Below, one piece after another: positions 18,121 through 26,802 of a stretch of DNA of 64,000 nt. Origin of the DNA: Hephaestia mangrovi (GTDB lineage: Bacteria; Pseudomonadota; Alphaproteobacteria; Sphingomonadales; Sphingomonadaceae); assembly GCF_019880555.1 (NCBI RefSeq), contig NZ_JAINVU010000004.1, forward strand, positions 124,001 through 188,000. Direction: 5' to 3'. The notes under the pieces were generated by a model, which saw only the letters and a program-made list of their open reading frames with translations, was not told where the DNA came from and ran no database searches. The position numbers and the translations under genes are program-made. Within the stretch, counting starts at the first letter, position 1, and the number at the start of each line of letters is the position of its first letter.

Positions 18121-18984
18121 TCTTGTCGGCGGCAAGGGTGACAAAACTCTGCGAACTCTATGCGAGCCTGGAATTGGTAGCCAAGCTTTTCCGTCGTATC
18201 GTTCACGATATTGCACTTCAATTTTCATCGGAACGCCTTCGGCCAACTGAAGGGGAAGCGTGCGATCGTGGATTGCCTGTAGGACCGCTTTGTCGGTCAT
18301 AAGCGCGGAAAATTCGAGGCCTTCACGGGCGAATGTCCATCGACGCTCGCTAGGCAACAGAACAGGCTTAACGAGAATGACATCCCAAGTGGCGGTGCGC
18401 CTTTCAGTGGCCGCGACAAATTCGCCCCCGTCGCCGTCCCAAAGTCCGCTGCGTTCTGCAAACTCACTGCGGGGAACGCTGTATATTTGGGAGCGGTCAT
18501 GTCCATTGAGGACGCGAACACCGCTAAAGGCAGGCTCATCCTGCATCACACCCCAAAAACGAGCTGATTGACGCTGGAGATCAACAGACTCCGCCATGTT
18601 CCTATTGATCTCTTCGAACACCGCCATCTGATCTGGAGGGATACGAGAATCCGGTGTCATGGCATTCGTGATCGTCACCACTAGAACGGTGCTGCCGATC
18701 AAGCCGCCCAACGTGATTGCCGCTTTCTTGAAAAGTGGAAATTCGTCGCCGCCTTCACCGATGCGCTCAGCCGCATCGTGCAATTTACGAAGCGCCAACT
18801 TGAACATCTGACTGCCGGGCTCGACACCGACCAATTCGACCGAAAGTCCGGTTTCAGGCTCTGCAACGGCAGCGGCAGCGCGAAGAACATCGACAAAGGC
18901 GGCTATCGCCTCCGCTACTGAATCAGCTTCTGGAGCGCGTTCTGGAACAATTTCCAATTTGAGAATTAGGTCTTCTTGAACCAC
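18088..18984 (-). CDS. Membrane-anchored hypothetical passenger protein
   Basis: 298 residues. Residues 1-95 form a soluble alpha/beta N-terminal domain (LILKLEIVPERAPEADSVA..., SVELVGVEPGSQMFKLAL). One transmembrane helix follows (AAITLGGLIGSTVLVVTITNA). The soluble C-terminal domain of about 180 residues is rich in Trp/Arg (RSQIYSVPRSEF, RTATWDVILVKPVLLPSERRW, MKIEVQYRERYDGKAW). The layout of sensor-like domain, one helix and second domain is seen in some defence and signalling proteins, but I do not recognise it. It ends just inside the transposon right end and is clearly cargo. Confidence 0.7.
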   Translation of the reverse strand: MVQEDLILKLEIVPERAPEADSVAEAIAAFVDVLRAAAAVAEPETGLSVELVGVEPGSQMFKLALRKLHDAAERIGEGGDEFPLFKKAAITLGGLIGSTVLVVTITNAMTPDSRIPPDQMAVFEEINRNMAESVDLQRQSARFWGVMQDEPAFSGVRVLNGHDRSQIYSVPRSEFAERSGLWDGDGGEFVAATERRTATWDVILVKPVLLPSERRWTFAREGLEFSALMTDKAVLQAIHDRTLPLQLAEGVPMKIEVQYRERYDGKAWLPIPGSHRVRRVLSPLPPTRSGPLFAPNKP

Positions 18985-19037
18985 GGAGCCCCTCCCCCTC
19001 AGGAGAAGCTATTCCCATTCATACCCTTACGTCAATC

Positions 19038-19061
19038 ACGTATGCGAAGGGGATAGACGCC
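19038..19061. repeat. Right terminal inverted repeat
   Basis: 24 bp ending GGGGATAGACGCC; its reverse complement matches the left end at 20 of 24 positions. The target duplication AAACAAGTT follows at 19062-19070. Confidence 0.85.
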
Positions 19062-19343
19062 AAACAAGTTCAGGGTGACGATTCGATCATGGATGCAGCG
19101 AAGTTCGATTCCACCACATTAGCTGCCGCGTGCAGCAATATATTCAGCTTCGGTTTGAAGACCGCGAAGGACTGCCTCGCCATCCCCATCGACAGGTGGG
19201 TGGATTGCCAGGGCGCGCCAGCTGCCGTTTCTCCTGATCGTCATGGCCGCGCGGGCGAGGTCGGGGTTGCCAAACGAAGCGCATCGTCAGGCAGTCCGAC
19301 CCCGCCCGTCGCGGCCCCACGGCCCGCCCGCGCTAGATCAGCC
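19062..19343. other. Gene-free stretch: right target duplication, repeat end, then nothing recognised
   Basis: Begins with AAACAAGTT and CAGGGTGACG, the right half of the palindromic repeat split by the transposon. The remaining 260 bp up to the tonB stop have no open frame with convincing coding character on either strand and no clear hairpin terminator. Confidence 0.55.
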
Positions 19344-19994
19344 CTAACCCTGGAGCACGAACGTCACGCTCATCTGCTTCCATTGCTCGACGGGCACGTC
19401 GCCGCGCGTCGCGGGCTTGAAGCGCCAATTGCCGAGTGCCTGCCGGCGCGTCGCGTCGAAGAAGGCGTCGCTCGTCGCCGAGACCTTCTCGATCTGCTTC
19501 ACCCGCCCGTCGACGCCGATCAGCACGCGCACCACCACGCGGCCTTCGCGCCCCGCGCGCTGCTCGGACGGCGGATAGGGCGGCTGGAAATCGGCCGCAT
19601 GGCGCGGATCGATTGTCGCGCCGACCAGCGCCAGCGGTGACGGGCTCGGCTGCACCGCCGGCCCGTCGTCGAGCCCCACGATCGGCCCGGGATTGAGCGG
19701 CAGCGACGGCGTGATGTCGATCGGCGGTGTCAGGTGGGGCACCGGCACGTCGGGCTTGGGCACATAAGGCAGCGGCGCCGGCGTCGCCCGGTGCGGCGCA
19801 GCGCTCGGCTGCGGTTGGGGCGGCGGAGGGGGCGGGATCGGAATGAACTCGATCTTGATCGGCGGCTCCTTGTGGCCAACCACATTGGGCGCGGCGTAGA
19901 TCAGCGCCAGCACCACCGCGCCATTGACGAGCAACGAAGCCCCGAGGCTGACCGGTTTGATCCCGCGCGCCCCGGCATGACGATCCGCATACAT
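19344..19994 (-). CDS. Energy transducer TonB family protein
   Basis: Couples proton-motive force to outer-membrane receptors. From ATG 19994 (AGGAG 7 nt before it) the product has 216 residues. It has a short cytoplasmic N-terminus and one anchor helix (SLGASLLVNGAVVLALIYAA). A proline-rich periplasmic spacer (about 45-130, with IPPPPPPQPQP) precedes a C-terminal TonB fold (YPPSEQRAGREGRVVVRVLIG...NWRFKPATR). An upstream ATG at 20012 would place the ribosome-binding site inside the gene, so it is less likely. ExbB/ExbD genes are not adjacent. Confidence 0.88.
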   Translation of the reverse strand: MYADRHAGARGIKPVSLGASLLVNGAVVLALIYAAPNVVGHKEPPIKIEFIPIPPPPPPQPQPSAAPHRATPAPLPYVPKPDVPVPHLTPPIDITPSLPLNPGPIVGLDDGPAVQPSPSPLALVGATIDPRHAADFQPPYPPSEQRAGREGRVVVRVLIGVDGRVKQIEKVSATSDAFFDATRRQALGNWRFKPATRGDVPVEQWKQMSVTFVLQG

Positions 19995-20040
19995 GGCCTT
20001 TCTCCTGGTCATCGGGAATCGAAATTCGCCGCAGGGGAAT

Positions 20041-20142
20041 CGTCACCGCGAACTCGTTTCAGGGTCCATGGCGCCCCACCACCATCAAGCGTCTCGGTTG
20101 GCGTTGCTCCATGGATGCCGAACCAAGTTCGGCATGACGACA
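20041..20142. repeat. Dispersed palindromic repeat copy upstream of tonB
   Basis: CGTCACCGCGAACTCGTTTC-AGGGTCCATGG at the left and CCATGGATGCCGAACCAAGTTCGGCATGACG at the right, with about 40 bp between. Same layout as the copies at 16696, 23755 and 63511: outer GTCAT/ATGAC ends, AACAAGTT core and inner CCATGG boxes. Confidence 0.75.
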
Positions 20143-20282
20143 CTTTTTAGGCGAGCTTCAATTCCACCATATTTGGCATTCTCCTGTGCTTTCGCCCGTC
20201 TCTGCGGCCGGGTCGATTGACATGATACAACGTAACGGCAAACACGACAAATGCTTTCACGCCAGTCCCTTGTCGGTTTTCC

Positions 20283-21611
20283 TCAGTCGGTCGTCAGACG
20301 CGCCAGCGCCCGCTCGCGGCCGATCAGCGGCAGCAGCGCGGCCATGTCCGGCCCATGATCGCGGCCGGTCAGCGCCTGGCGCAGCGGCAGGAACAGCGCG
20401 CGCCCCCTGCGCCCGGTCTCGTCCTTCAGCCGTGCGGTCAGCGTGTGCCAGGGATCGCCGGCCCAATCGATTTCGGCGGCGACGGCGCGCGCCCGGGCGA
20501 GATAATCGCGGTCCTCCGCGGCGGCGCTCCGCTCGATCGGTCCCTCGACGACGTGCCACCAGTCCGCCGCTTCGGCGACGACCGATAGGTTGGGCCGGAT
20601 CGCCAGCCACGCCGCCGCGTCCATCCCCGCCGGGAGCCGATCGGCGACCTCGGCGAAATCGAGCTGGTGGACGATCCGGCTGTTGACCTGGGCCAGCTCG
20701 CTCTCGTCGAACCGCGCCGGCGCGCGCCCGAACCGCGCGAAATCGAACGTCTCGATCAGCGGCGCGGCATCGGTCAGCGGTTCGACCGGGTCGCTCGTCC
20801 CGATCCGCGCCAGCAATGCGCGCACCGCCGCCGGCTCGATCCCGCTCTCGCGAAACGTGTCGACGCCCACCGAGCCGAGCCGCTTCGACAATTTGCCCTC
20901 GCTGCCGACCAGCAGCGCCTCGTGCGCGAAGGCCGGTGCGTCGGCGCCCAGCGCCGCGAACATCTGCAGCTGCAGCGCGGTGTTCGACACGTGATCCTCG
21001 CCGCGCACCACATGGGTCACGCCCATCTCGGCATCGTCGATCGCCGAGGGCAGCATGTAGAGCCACGAGCCGTCAGCGCGGCGCACCACCGGGTCACTCA
21101 TCGTCCTGGGATCGAAATGCTGCGGCCCCCGGATCAGGTCGGTCCATTCGATCATCGCGTCGTGATCGAGCTTGAACCGCCAGTGCGGCCGCACGCCTTC
21201 CGCTTCAAGCGCCGCACGATCGTCCGGGGTCAGCGCCAGCGCGGCGCGGTCATAGACCGGCGGCAACCCGCGCCCGAGCAGGATCTTGCGCTTGAGCTCG
21301 AGCTCCTGCGCGGTCTCATAGGCCGGATAGAGCCGCCCCGCCGCGACCAGCTCGGCGAATCGCGCCTCGTAGAGCGCGAACCGGGCGGATTGCCGCTCCT
21401 CGCCATCGGGCGTCATGCCCAGCCAGTCGAGATCGGCGCGGATCGCCTCGACGAACCGTTCCTCGCTGCGCTCGCTATCGGTATCGTCGATCCTGAGCAC
21501 GAAGCGCCCGCCATTCTGCCGCGCCCACAACCAGTTGTGCAGCGCGGTGCGGATGTTGCCGACATGCAGCCGGCCGGTCGGCGAGGGGGCGAAACGGGTG
21601 ACGACGCTCAT
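20283..21611 (-). CDS. gltX: Glutamate--tRNA ligase
   Basis: Charges tRNA-Glu (and possibly tRNA-Gln for later amidation). Start at ATG 21611 ([19 protein letters not shown]), where the HIGH-type motif is HVGN at residues 16-19. The KMSKS-type motif is KLSKRLG near 237. 442 residues is slightly short for a class I GluRS but usual for the second alphaproteobacterial paralogue. The in-frame upstream extension has no conserved character and is left out. Confidence 0.95.
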   Translation of the reverse strand: MSVVTRFAPSPTGRLHVGNIRTALHNWLWARQNGGRFVLRIDDTDSERSEERFVEAIRADLDWLGMTPDGEERQSARFALYEARFAELVAAGRLYPAYETAQELELKRKILLGRGLPPVYDRAALALTPDDRAALEAEGVRPHWRFKLDHDAMIEWTDLIRGPQHFDPRTMSDPVVRRADGSWLYMLPSAIDDAEMGVTHVVRGEDHVSNTALQLQMFAALGADAPAFAHEALLVGSEGKLSKRLGSVGVDTFRESGIEPAAVRALLARIGTSDPVEPLTDAAPLIETFDFARFGRAPARFDESELAQVNSRIVHQLDFAEVADRLPAGMDAAAWLAIRPNLSVVAEAADWWHVVEGPIERSAAAEDRDYLARARAVAAEIDWAGDPWHTLTARLKDETGRRGRALFLPLRQALTGRDHGPDMAALLPLIGRERALARLTTD

Positions 21612-21712
21612 GCCGGCTGCGCTTACGCTCGCGTCACGCCGCCGGCAATGCCCCCTTCCTGTCACCGTCTTGTCGCTTTAAGGGGACGCGAACCAGGCGG
21701 GGAGCGACGCAC

Positions 21713-22648
21713 ATGAAATTGATGGCCGGCAATTCGAACCTTCCGTTGGCGCGCGATATCGCCGCTTATCTCGAACTGCCGTTGACCAACGCCCTGGTCC
21801 GCCGCTTCGCCGACGAGGAAATCTTCGTCGAAATCCTCGAGAACGTCCGGGGCGAGGATGTCTTCATCCTGCAATCGACCGGCTTTCCCGCCAACGACAA
21901 TCTGATGGAGCTGCTGGTCTGCATCGACGCGTTGAAGCGCGCCTCGGCCAAGCGGATCACCGCCGTCGTTCCCTATTTCGGCTATGCCCGGCAAGATCGT
22001 AAGCCCGGCCCCCGCACCCCGATCTCGGCCAAGCTGGTCGCCAACCTCGTCACCGTCGCGGGCGCCGATCGCGTGCTCTCGGTCGATCTCCATGCCGGGC
22101 AGATCCAGGGCTTCTTCGATATCCCGACCGACAATCTCTACGCCGCGCCGGTGATGTCGGCGGATATCAAGGCGCGGTTCGAAGGCCATAACCTGATGGT
22201 CGTCTCGCCCGATGTCGGCGGCGTGGTGCGTGCCCGCGCGCTCGCCAAGCGGCTGGACAACGCCCCGCTGGCGATCGTCGACAAGCGCCGCGAGCGCGCC
22301 GGCGAATCGGAAGTGATGAATATCATCGGCGAGGTAGAGGGCCGCTTCTGCATCCTGATCGACGATATCGTCGATTCGGCCGGCACGCTGTGCAACGCCG
22401 CCGCCGCGCTCAAGGAGGCCGGCGCCGAGGACGTGGTGGCTTATTGCACCCATGGCGTGCTGTCGGGCGGCGCGGTAGCGCGGGTCGAAGGCTCGCAGCT
22501 TTCCGAGCTGGTCATCACCGATTCGATCGGCAGCCACGAGATGATCAAGGACGCGCGCCGCATTCGCCACCTGACCATCGCCCCGCTGCTCGCCGAGGCG
22601 ATCCGCCGGATTGCCGACGAATCGTCGGTCTCGAGCCTGTTCGATTAA
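21713..22648 (+). CDS. prs: Ribose-phosphate pyrophosphokinase
   Basis: Makes PRPP from ribose 5-phosphate and ATP for purine, pyrimidine, His and Trp synthesis. The 311-residue product has the class I blocks [31 protein letters not shown] (flexible loop), [16 protein letters not shown] (metal/ribose loop) and the PRPP-binding motif [14 protein letters not shown]. Divergent from gltX, with 101 nt between the starts. Confidence 0.97.
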   Translation: MKLMAGNSNLPLARDIAAYLELPLTNALVRRFADEEIFVEILENVRGEDVFILQSTGFPANDNLMELLVCIDALKRASAKRITAVVPYFGYARQDRKPGPRTPISAKLVANLVTVAGADRVLSVDLHAGQIQGFFDIPTDNLYAAPVMSADIKARFEGHNLMVVSPDVGGVVRARALAKRLDNAPLAIVDKRRERAGESEVMNIIGEVEGRFCILIDDIVDSAGTLCNAAAALKEAGAEDVVAYCTHGVLSGGAVARVEGSQLSELVITDSIGSHEMIKDARRIRHLTIAPLLAEAIRRIADESSVSSLFD

Positions 22649-22670
22649 AGCATAGAGCGCCGCTCTTCTG

Positions 22671-22697
22671 TTCGCCCTGAGCTTGTCGAAGGGCGAG
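22671..22697. repeat. CTTGTCGAAG-type repeat half
   Basis: GTTCGCCCTGAGCTTGTCGAAGGGCG, one arm of the CTTCGACAAGCTCAGGGCGAAC palindromic repeat widespread in sphingomonads. Related copies lie at 37911, 45819 and 48651. Confidence 0.7.
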
Positions 22698-22825
22698 GGA
22701 GCGAGAAGCTGCTTCGGTGCGCCCAGCGCCAACGATGTCAGCGAGGAAGCAATCAGGCTCCCGACGCTTCGCCGAACATCCACAGGGCTGGCATGGCGCT
22801 GGCCTCGCCCCTATAGGCTCGCGTC

Positions 22826-23764
22826 ATGGAGCGGCTCGATGGCGGCACGGCGGTCCCGGCGCCTTTGCGCGGCGGCATCGTCGCGCTTGGTAATTTCGAC
22901 GGATTTCATGCCGGCCACCAGGCGGTGGTCGGCCGCGCCGTCGCGCGGGCGCGGGCGGAGGGCCGCCCGGCGCTGGTCGCGACTTTCGATCCGCATCCGG
23001 TGCGCTTCTTCAAGCCGGACGTCCCGCCCTTCCGCCTCACCACGCTCGATCAGCGCCAGCGCCTGTTCGCAGGGGCCGGCGCCGATGCGATGCTCGTCTT
23101 TCATTTCGATGCCACGCTCGCGCGCCTGCCCGCCGAACAATTCGTCACCGAGCGGCTGCTCGGCCTGATCGGCGCCGCCGGCGTCGTCACTGGCGAGGAT
23201 TTCACCTTCGGCAAGGGCCGCGGCGGCAATATCCAGGTGCTCGCCCAGCTCGGCGCAAAGCACGGCTTTTCGGTCGACACGGTCGGCGCGGTGGCGGATC
23301 ACGGCCAGGCCGTTTCGTCGAGCCGCATTCGCGAGCTGCTGCAAGCCGGCGATCCGCGCGCGGCGGCTGAATTGCTGACGCGCCCTTTCGCGATCCAGGG
23401 CGTGGTCGAGCATGGCGACAAGCGCGGCCGCACGATCGGCTATCCCACCGCCAATCTGTCGCTCGGCACCTACCTGCGCCCGCGCTACGGCATCTATGCG
23501 GTGCGCGGGCGGCTGCCCGATGGCCGCGTGCTCGATGGCGCCGCCAGCCTCGGCATCCGCCCGACCTTCGATCCGCCCAAGGAATTGCTCGAACCCTATT
23601 TCTTCGATTTCGCCGGCGATCTCTACGGCCAGACGATCGAGGTCGAGCTGATCGATTTCCTGCGGCCGGAGGCGAAGTTCGATAGCCTCGAGGCGCTGAC
23701 CGCGCAGATGGAGGCGGATTGCGAGCGGGCGCGGGCGATCCTCTCCAACCCGCCGTCACCCTGA
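22826..23764 (+). CDS. ribF: Bifunctional riboflavin kinase/FAD synthetase
   Basis: Converts riboflavin to FMN and FAD. The N-terminal FAD synthetase (about 1-190) has GNFDGFHAGHQAVV and the ending SSSRIRELL. The C-terminal flavokinase (about 195-312) has GDKRGRTIGYPTANL and the KA-type metal site. 312 residues is typical. It lies just before ileS, the common ribF-ileS-lspA order. The stop codon (TGA at 23762-23764) and last residues lie inside a palindromic repeat, which has set the C-terminus. Confidence 0.96.
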   Translation: MERLDGGTAVPAPLRGGIVALGNFDGFHAGHQAVVGRAVARARAEGRPALVATFDPHPVRFFKPDVPPFRLTTLDQRQRLFAGAGADAMLVFHFDATLARLPAEQFVTERLLGLIGAAGVVTGEDFTFGKGRGGNIQVLAQLGAKHGFSVDTVGAVADHGQAVSSSRIRELLQAGDPRAAAELLTRPFAIQGVVEHGDKRGRTIGYPTANLSLGTYLRPRYGIYAVRGRLPDGRVLDGAASLGIRPTFDPPKELLEPYFFDFAGDLYGQTIEVELIDFLRPEAKFDSLEALTAQMEADCERARAILSNPPSP

Positions 23765-23850
23765 ACTTGTTCAGGGTCCATGGACCGGCATCCGCGTTGG
23801 CGGCGACGCTGTCGATGCGCCATGGATGCTGAAACAAGTTCAGCATGACG
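23755..23850. repeat. Dispersed palindromic repeat copy between ribF and ileS
   Basis: GTCACCCTGAACTTGTTCAG and GTCCATGG at the left; GCCATGGATGCTGAAACAAG and TTCAGCATGACG at the right. It supplies the ribF stop codon and ends 33 nt before the ileS start. Confidence 0.8.
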
Positions 23851-23883
23851 AAGCAGGAAACAGACGTTAAACGGCGCAACTCC

Positions 23884-26802
23884 ATGAACGACACGATCGA
23901 TACCAAGCGCGACTGGCGCGACACCGTCTTCCTGCCGAAGACCGACTTCCCGATGAAGGCCGGCCTCGCCGCCAAGGAACCGGGCATTCTCGATCGCTGG
24001 CAGCGGATCGGCGTCTATGACCGCCTGCGCGAACAACGCGCCGACCGCGAGCGCTGGCTGCTCCACGACGGCCCGCCCTACGCGAACGGCGACATCCACA
24101 TGGGCCACGCGCTCAACAAGGTCCTCAAGGACATCATCGTCCGCTCGCAGAGCCTGATGGGCAAGAACGCGCCCTACGTCCCCGGCTGGGATTGCCACGG
24201 CCTGCCGATCGAGTGGAAGGTCGAGGAAGCCTATCGCGCCAAGAAGCAGAACAAGGACGAGGTGCCCGTCGCGCAGTTCCGCGCCGAATGCCGGGCGTAT
24301 GCCGAGAAATGGGTCGACGTACAGCGCGCCCAGTTCGAGCGGCTCGGCGTGATGGGCGATTGGGACGATCCCTACCTCACGATGAAGTTCGACGCCGAGG
24401 CAGTGATCGTCGGCGAGTTGCTCAAGTTCGCCGAGAGCGGCCAGCTCTATCGCGGCGCCAAGCCGGTGATGTGGTCGCCGGTCGAAAAGACCGCGCTGGC
24501 CGAGGCCGAGGTCGAATATGACGATATCGTCTCGACGCAGATCGACGTCGCGTTCGAGATTGTGGAAGCGCCGAACGCGCCGGAGTTGGTCGGCGCGCAC
24601 GCGGTGATCTGGACGACGACGCCGTGGACGATCCCGGTCAACCAGGCTTTGGCCTATGGGGAGGAGATCGAGTACGTTGTCGGCACGGCTTTCGCCGGTG
24701 AAGCTCAGTGGATCGGGTCGCCCAATCGGACAATCCCGAGTATCGAAGAACGCGGACGCGTTGTCATCGCTGAGCCTTTGATCGAAGAATTCGAGCATAG
24801 AACTGGATTGCATGTTGTTCGGTCGGTCGTGATCAAGGGCTCGCAACTCGCGGGCGCCATCGCACGTCACCCGATGCACCATCTCGGCGGGTTCTTCGCC
24901 AAACCCCGCCCTTTGCTCCCCGGCGATTTCGTCACCACCGATGCGGGCACCGGGCTGGTCCATCTCGCGCCCGATCATGGCGAGGACGATTTCCTGCTGT
25001 GCCGCCAATACGGCATCGATCCGGTGTTCGCGGTCGATGCGGCGGGCTTCTATCGTCCGGATTGGGCGTGGCTCGGCGGGCAGGGCAGCGTCATCAACAA
25101 GAAGTTCGTCGCTTCCGACGGCCCGATCTGTTCTGACCTGCGAGACGCCGGCGCGCTGCTCGCGGCGTCGGACGATTTCCAGCACAGCTATCCGCATTCG
25201 TGGCGCTCCAAGGCCAAGGTGATCTTCCGCTGCACCCCGCAATGGTTCATTCCAATGGACGGCAATATTCGCCCCTCCCCTTCAGGGGAGGGGATGGGGG
25301 TGGGGGATGCCTCGCAGAGCGGGGCGCCGGCCGGACTGCCCCACCCCAACCCCTCCCCTGAAGGGGAGGGGCTTTCGAACCAGCCCACCCTCCGCGATCT
25401 CGCCCTCGATTCGATCGAGCGCACCCGCTGGGTGCCCACGCGCTCGAAGAACCGCATCCGCGCGATGGTCGAAGGGCGGCCCGACTGGGTAATCTCGCGC
25501 CAGCGCGCCTGGGGCGTGCCGATCGCGCTCTACGTCAACCGCGCGACCGGCACGTATCTCAACGATCCGGCCGTCAACGCCCGCATCGTCGAGGCCTTCC
25601 GCGCCGGCGGTGCCGATGCCTGGTTCGAGGCGGACCATCAGGCGCTGCTCGGCCCCGACTACAATCTCGACGATTACGAGGTTGTCACCGACATCCTCGA
25701 CGTGTGGTTCGATTCGGGTTCCACCCATGCCTTCGTCATTGAGGCGCGCTACGGCGAGGGCGTTCGCGCCGACCTCTATCTCGAAGGCTCGGATCAGCAT
25801 CGCGGCTGGTTCCAGTCGTCGCTGCTCGAAAGCTGCGGCACCCGCGGCCGCGCGCCCTATGATGCCGTCCTCACCCACGGCTTCGCGCTCGACGGGCAGG
25901 GCCGCAAGATGTCGAAGAGCCTCGGCAACGTCGTCGATCCGCTCAAGATCATCCAGGAATCGGGCGCCGACATCCTGCGCATGTGGGTCTCCTCGACCGA
26001 TTATTTCGAGGATGTGCGGATCGGCAAGGAAGTGCTGAGCACCGCGTCCGACGCCTATCGCAAGCTCAGGAACACCTTCCGTTACCTGCTCGGCGCGCTC
26101 GATGGCTTCGACGAGGCGGAGAAGCTCGACATCCACAAGATGCCCGAGCTGGAGCTCTACGTGCTCCACCTACTTGGGCGCCTCGACGTCGCGTTGCGCG
26201 ATGCGGCGGAGAAGTTCGAGTTCAACCGCTATCTGCGCCTGCTCACCGATTTCGCGCAGGACGACCTCTCGGCCTTCTATTTCGATATCCGCAAGGATTC
26301 GCTTTATTGCGACGCCCCCGGCGACGTGAAGCGCCGCGCCGCGCGCACCGTGTTCGACCTGCTGTTCCACGCGTTGGTCCGCTACGCCGCGCCGATCCTG
26401 TGCTTCACCGCCGAGGAAGTGTGGCAATCGCGCTTCCCCAGCGAGGACGGCTCGGTCCATTTCCTCGAATGGCCCGATCTACCGGCGCTGCCCGGCGACG
26501 ATGCGATCAGCACCAATTGGGAAGACGTGCGCCGCCTGCGCGAGGCTGTGACTGAGGCGATCGAGCCCTTGCGCCGCGAAAAGGTGATCCGTTCCAGCCT
26601 CGAGGCCGAGGTGACGGTGCCGCACCTGCCGCTCCCGGCCGGGGCATTGGCCGAGGTGTTCATCGTCGCGAAAGTCGCTAAAGGTGATGGCGTGAGCGTG
26701 ACCCGCACCGATTATCACAAATGCGGCCGTTGCTGGCGGCTGCTCCCCGAGGTGACCGAAGACGGCGCCTTGTGCCACCGCTGCGCCGAGGTGGTGGCGT
26801 GA
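23884..26802 (+). CDS. ileS: Isoleucine--tRNA ligase with in-frame palindromic insertion
   Basis: Class Ia synthetase for isoleucine. ATG 23884 (MNDTIDTKRDW) gives 972 residues. It shows the HIGH-type HMGH near residue 72, an editing domain (TTTPWTIPVNQALAY), KMSKS near 675 and a C-terminal zinc ribbon (CGRCW...LCHRC). Residues about 463-496 (after FIPMDGNIR) are a Pro/Gly/Ser stretch encoded by a perfect palindromic element (25272-25371) that interrupts PMD...PTLRDLALDSI. The frame stays open and both sides align well, so the enzyme should be functional. The stop overlaps the lspA start. Confidence 0.97.
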   Translation: MNDTIDTKRDWRDTVFLPKTDFPMKAGLAAKEPGILDRWQRIGVYDRLREQRADRERWLLHDGPPYANGDIHMGHALNKVLKDIIVRSQSLMGKNAPYVPGWDCHGLPIEWKVEEAYRAKKQNKDEVPVAQFRAECRAYAEKWVDVQRAQFERLGVMGDWDDPYLTMKFDAEAVIVGELLKFAESGQLYRGAKPVMWSPVEKTALAEAEVEYDDIVSTQIDVAFEIVEAPNAPELVGAHAVIWTTTPWTIPVNQALAYGEEIEYVVGTAFAGEAQWIGSPNRTIPSIEERGRVVIAEPLIEEFEHRTGLHVVRSVVIKGSQLAGAIARHPMHHLGGFFAKPRPLLPGDFVTTDAGTGLVHLAPDHGEDDFLLCRQYGIDPVFAVDAAGFYRPDWAWLGGQGSVINKKFVASDGPICSDLRDAGALLAASDDFQHSYPHSWRSKAKVIFRCTPQWFIPMDGNIRPSPSGEGMGVGDASQSGAPAGLPHPNPSPEGEGLSNQPTLRDLALDSIERTRWVPTRSKNRIRAMVEGRPDWVISRQRAWGVPIALYVNRATGTYLNDPAVNARIVEAFRAGGADAWFEADHQALLGPDYNLDDYEVVTDILDVWFDSGSTHAFVIEARYGEGVRADLYLEGSDQHRGWFQSSLLESCGTRGRAPYDAVLTHGFALDGQGRKMSKSLGNVVDPLKIIQESGADILRMWVSSTDYFEDVRIGKEVLSTASDAYRKLRNTFRYLLGALDGFDEAEKLDIHKMPELELYVLHLLGRLDVALRDAAEKFEFNRYLRLLTDFAQDDLSAFYFDIRKDSLYCDAPGDVKRRAARTVFDLLFHALVRYAAPILCFTAEEVWQSRFPSEDGSVHFLEWPDLPALPGDDAISTNWEDVRRLREAVTEAIEPLRREKVIRSSLEAEVTVPHLPLPAGALAEVFIVAKVAKGDGVSVTRTDYHKCGRCWRLLPEVTEDGALCHRCAEVVA
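25272..25371. repeat. Inverted-repeat element inserted in frame within ileS
   Basis: Two palindromes, CCCCTCCCC-TTCA-GGGGAGGGG (25272-25293) and CCCCTCCCC-TGAA-GGGGAGGGG (25350-25371). They are arranged head to head so that the whole 100-bp unit is itself a large inverted repeat with arms of about 34 bp. It adds about 34 residues to IleRS. Confidence 0.85.

Larger units (their letters stand above)
16784..19061. mobile_element. IS1595-family transposon with three passenger genes
   Basis: 2278-bp unit bounded by 24-bp terminal inverted repeats at 16784-16807 and 19038-19061 that match at 20 of 24 positions (both begin GGCG and end CATACGT, with ATCCCCTT in the middle). It is flanked by AAACAAGTT on both sides. 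It holds a transposase gene plus three non-transposase open frames: a 61-residue antisense protein, a 74-residue membrane protein and a 298-residue membrane protein. Joining the flanks restores the palindrome CCCTGAAACAAGTTCAGGG, so the insertion is clean and probably recent. Codon use inside is less GC-biased than in the neighbours. Confidence 0.9.

Noticed and set aside
19089..19640. 183-residue plus-strand frame after the transposon
   Set aside because: Most of it is antisense to tonB; the first 40 codons lack coding character and a ribosome-binding site.
22653..22667. Terminator after prs
   Set aside because: The AGAGC/GCTCT stem is only 5 bp with a 3-base loop and has no proper T-run.
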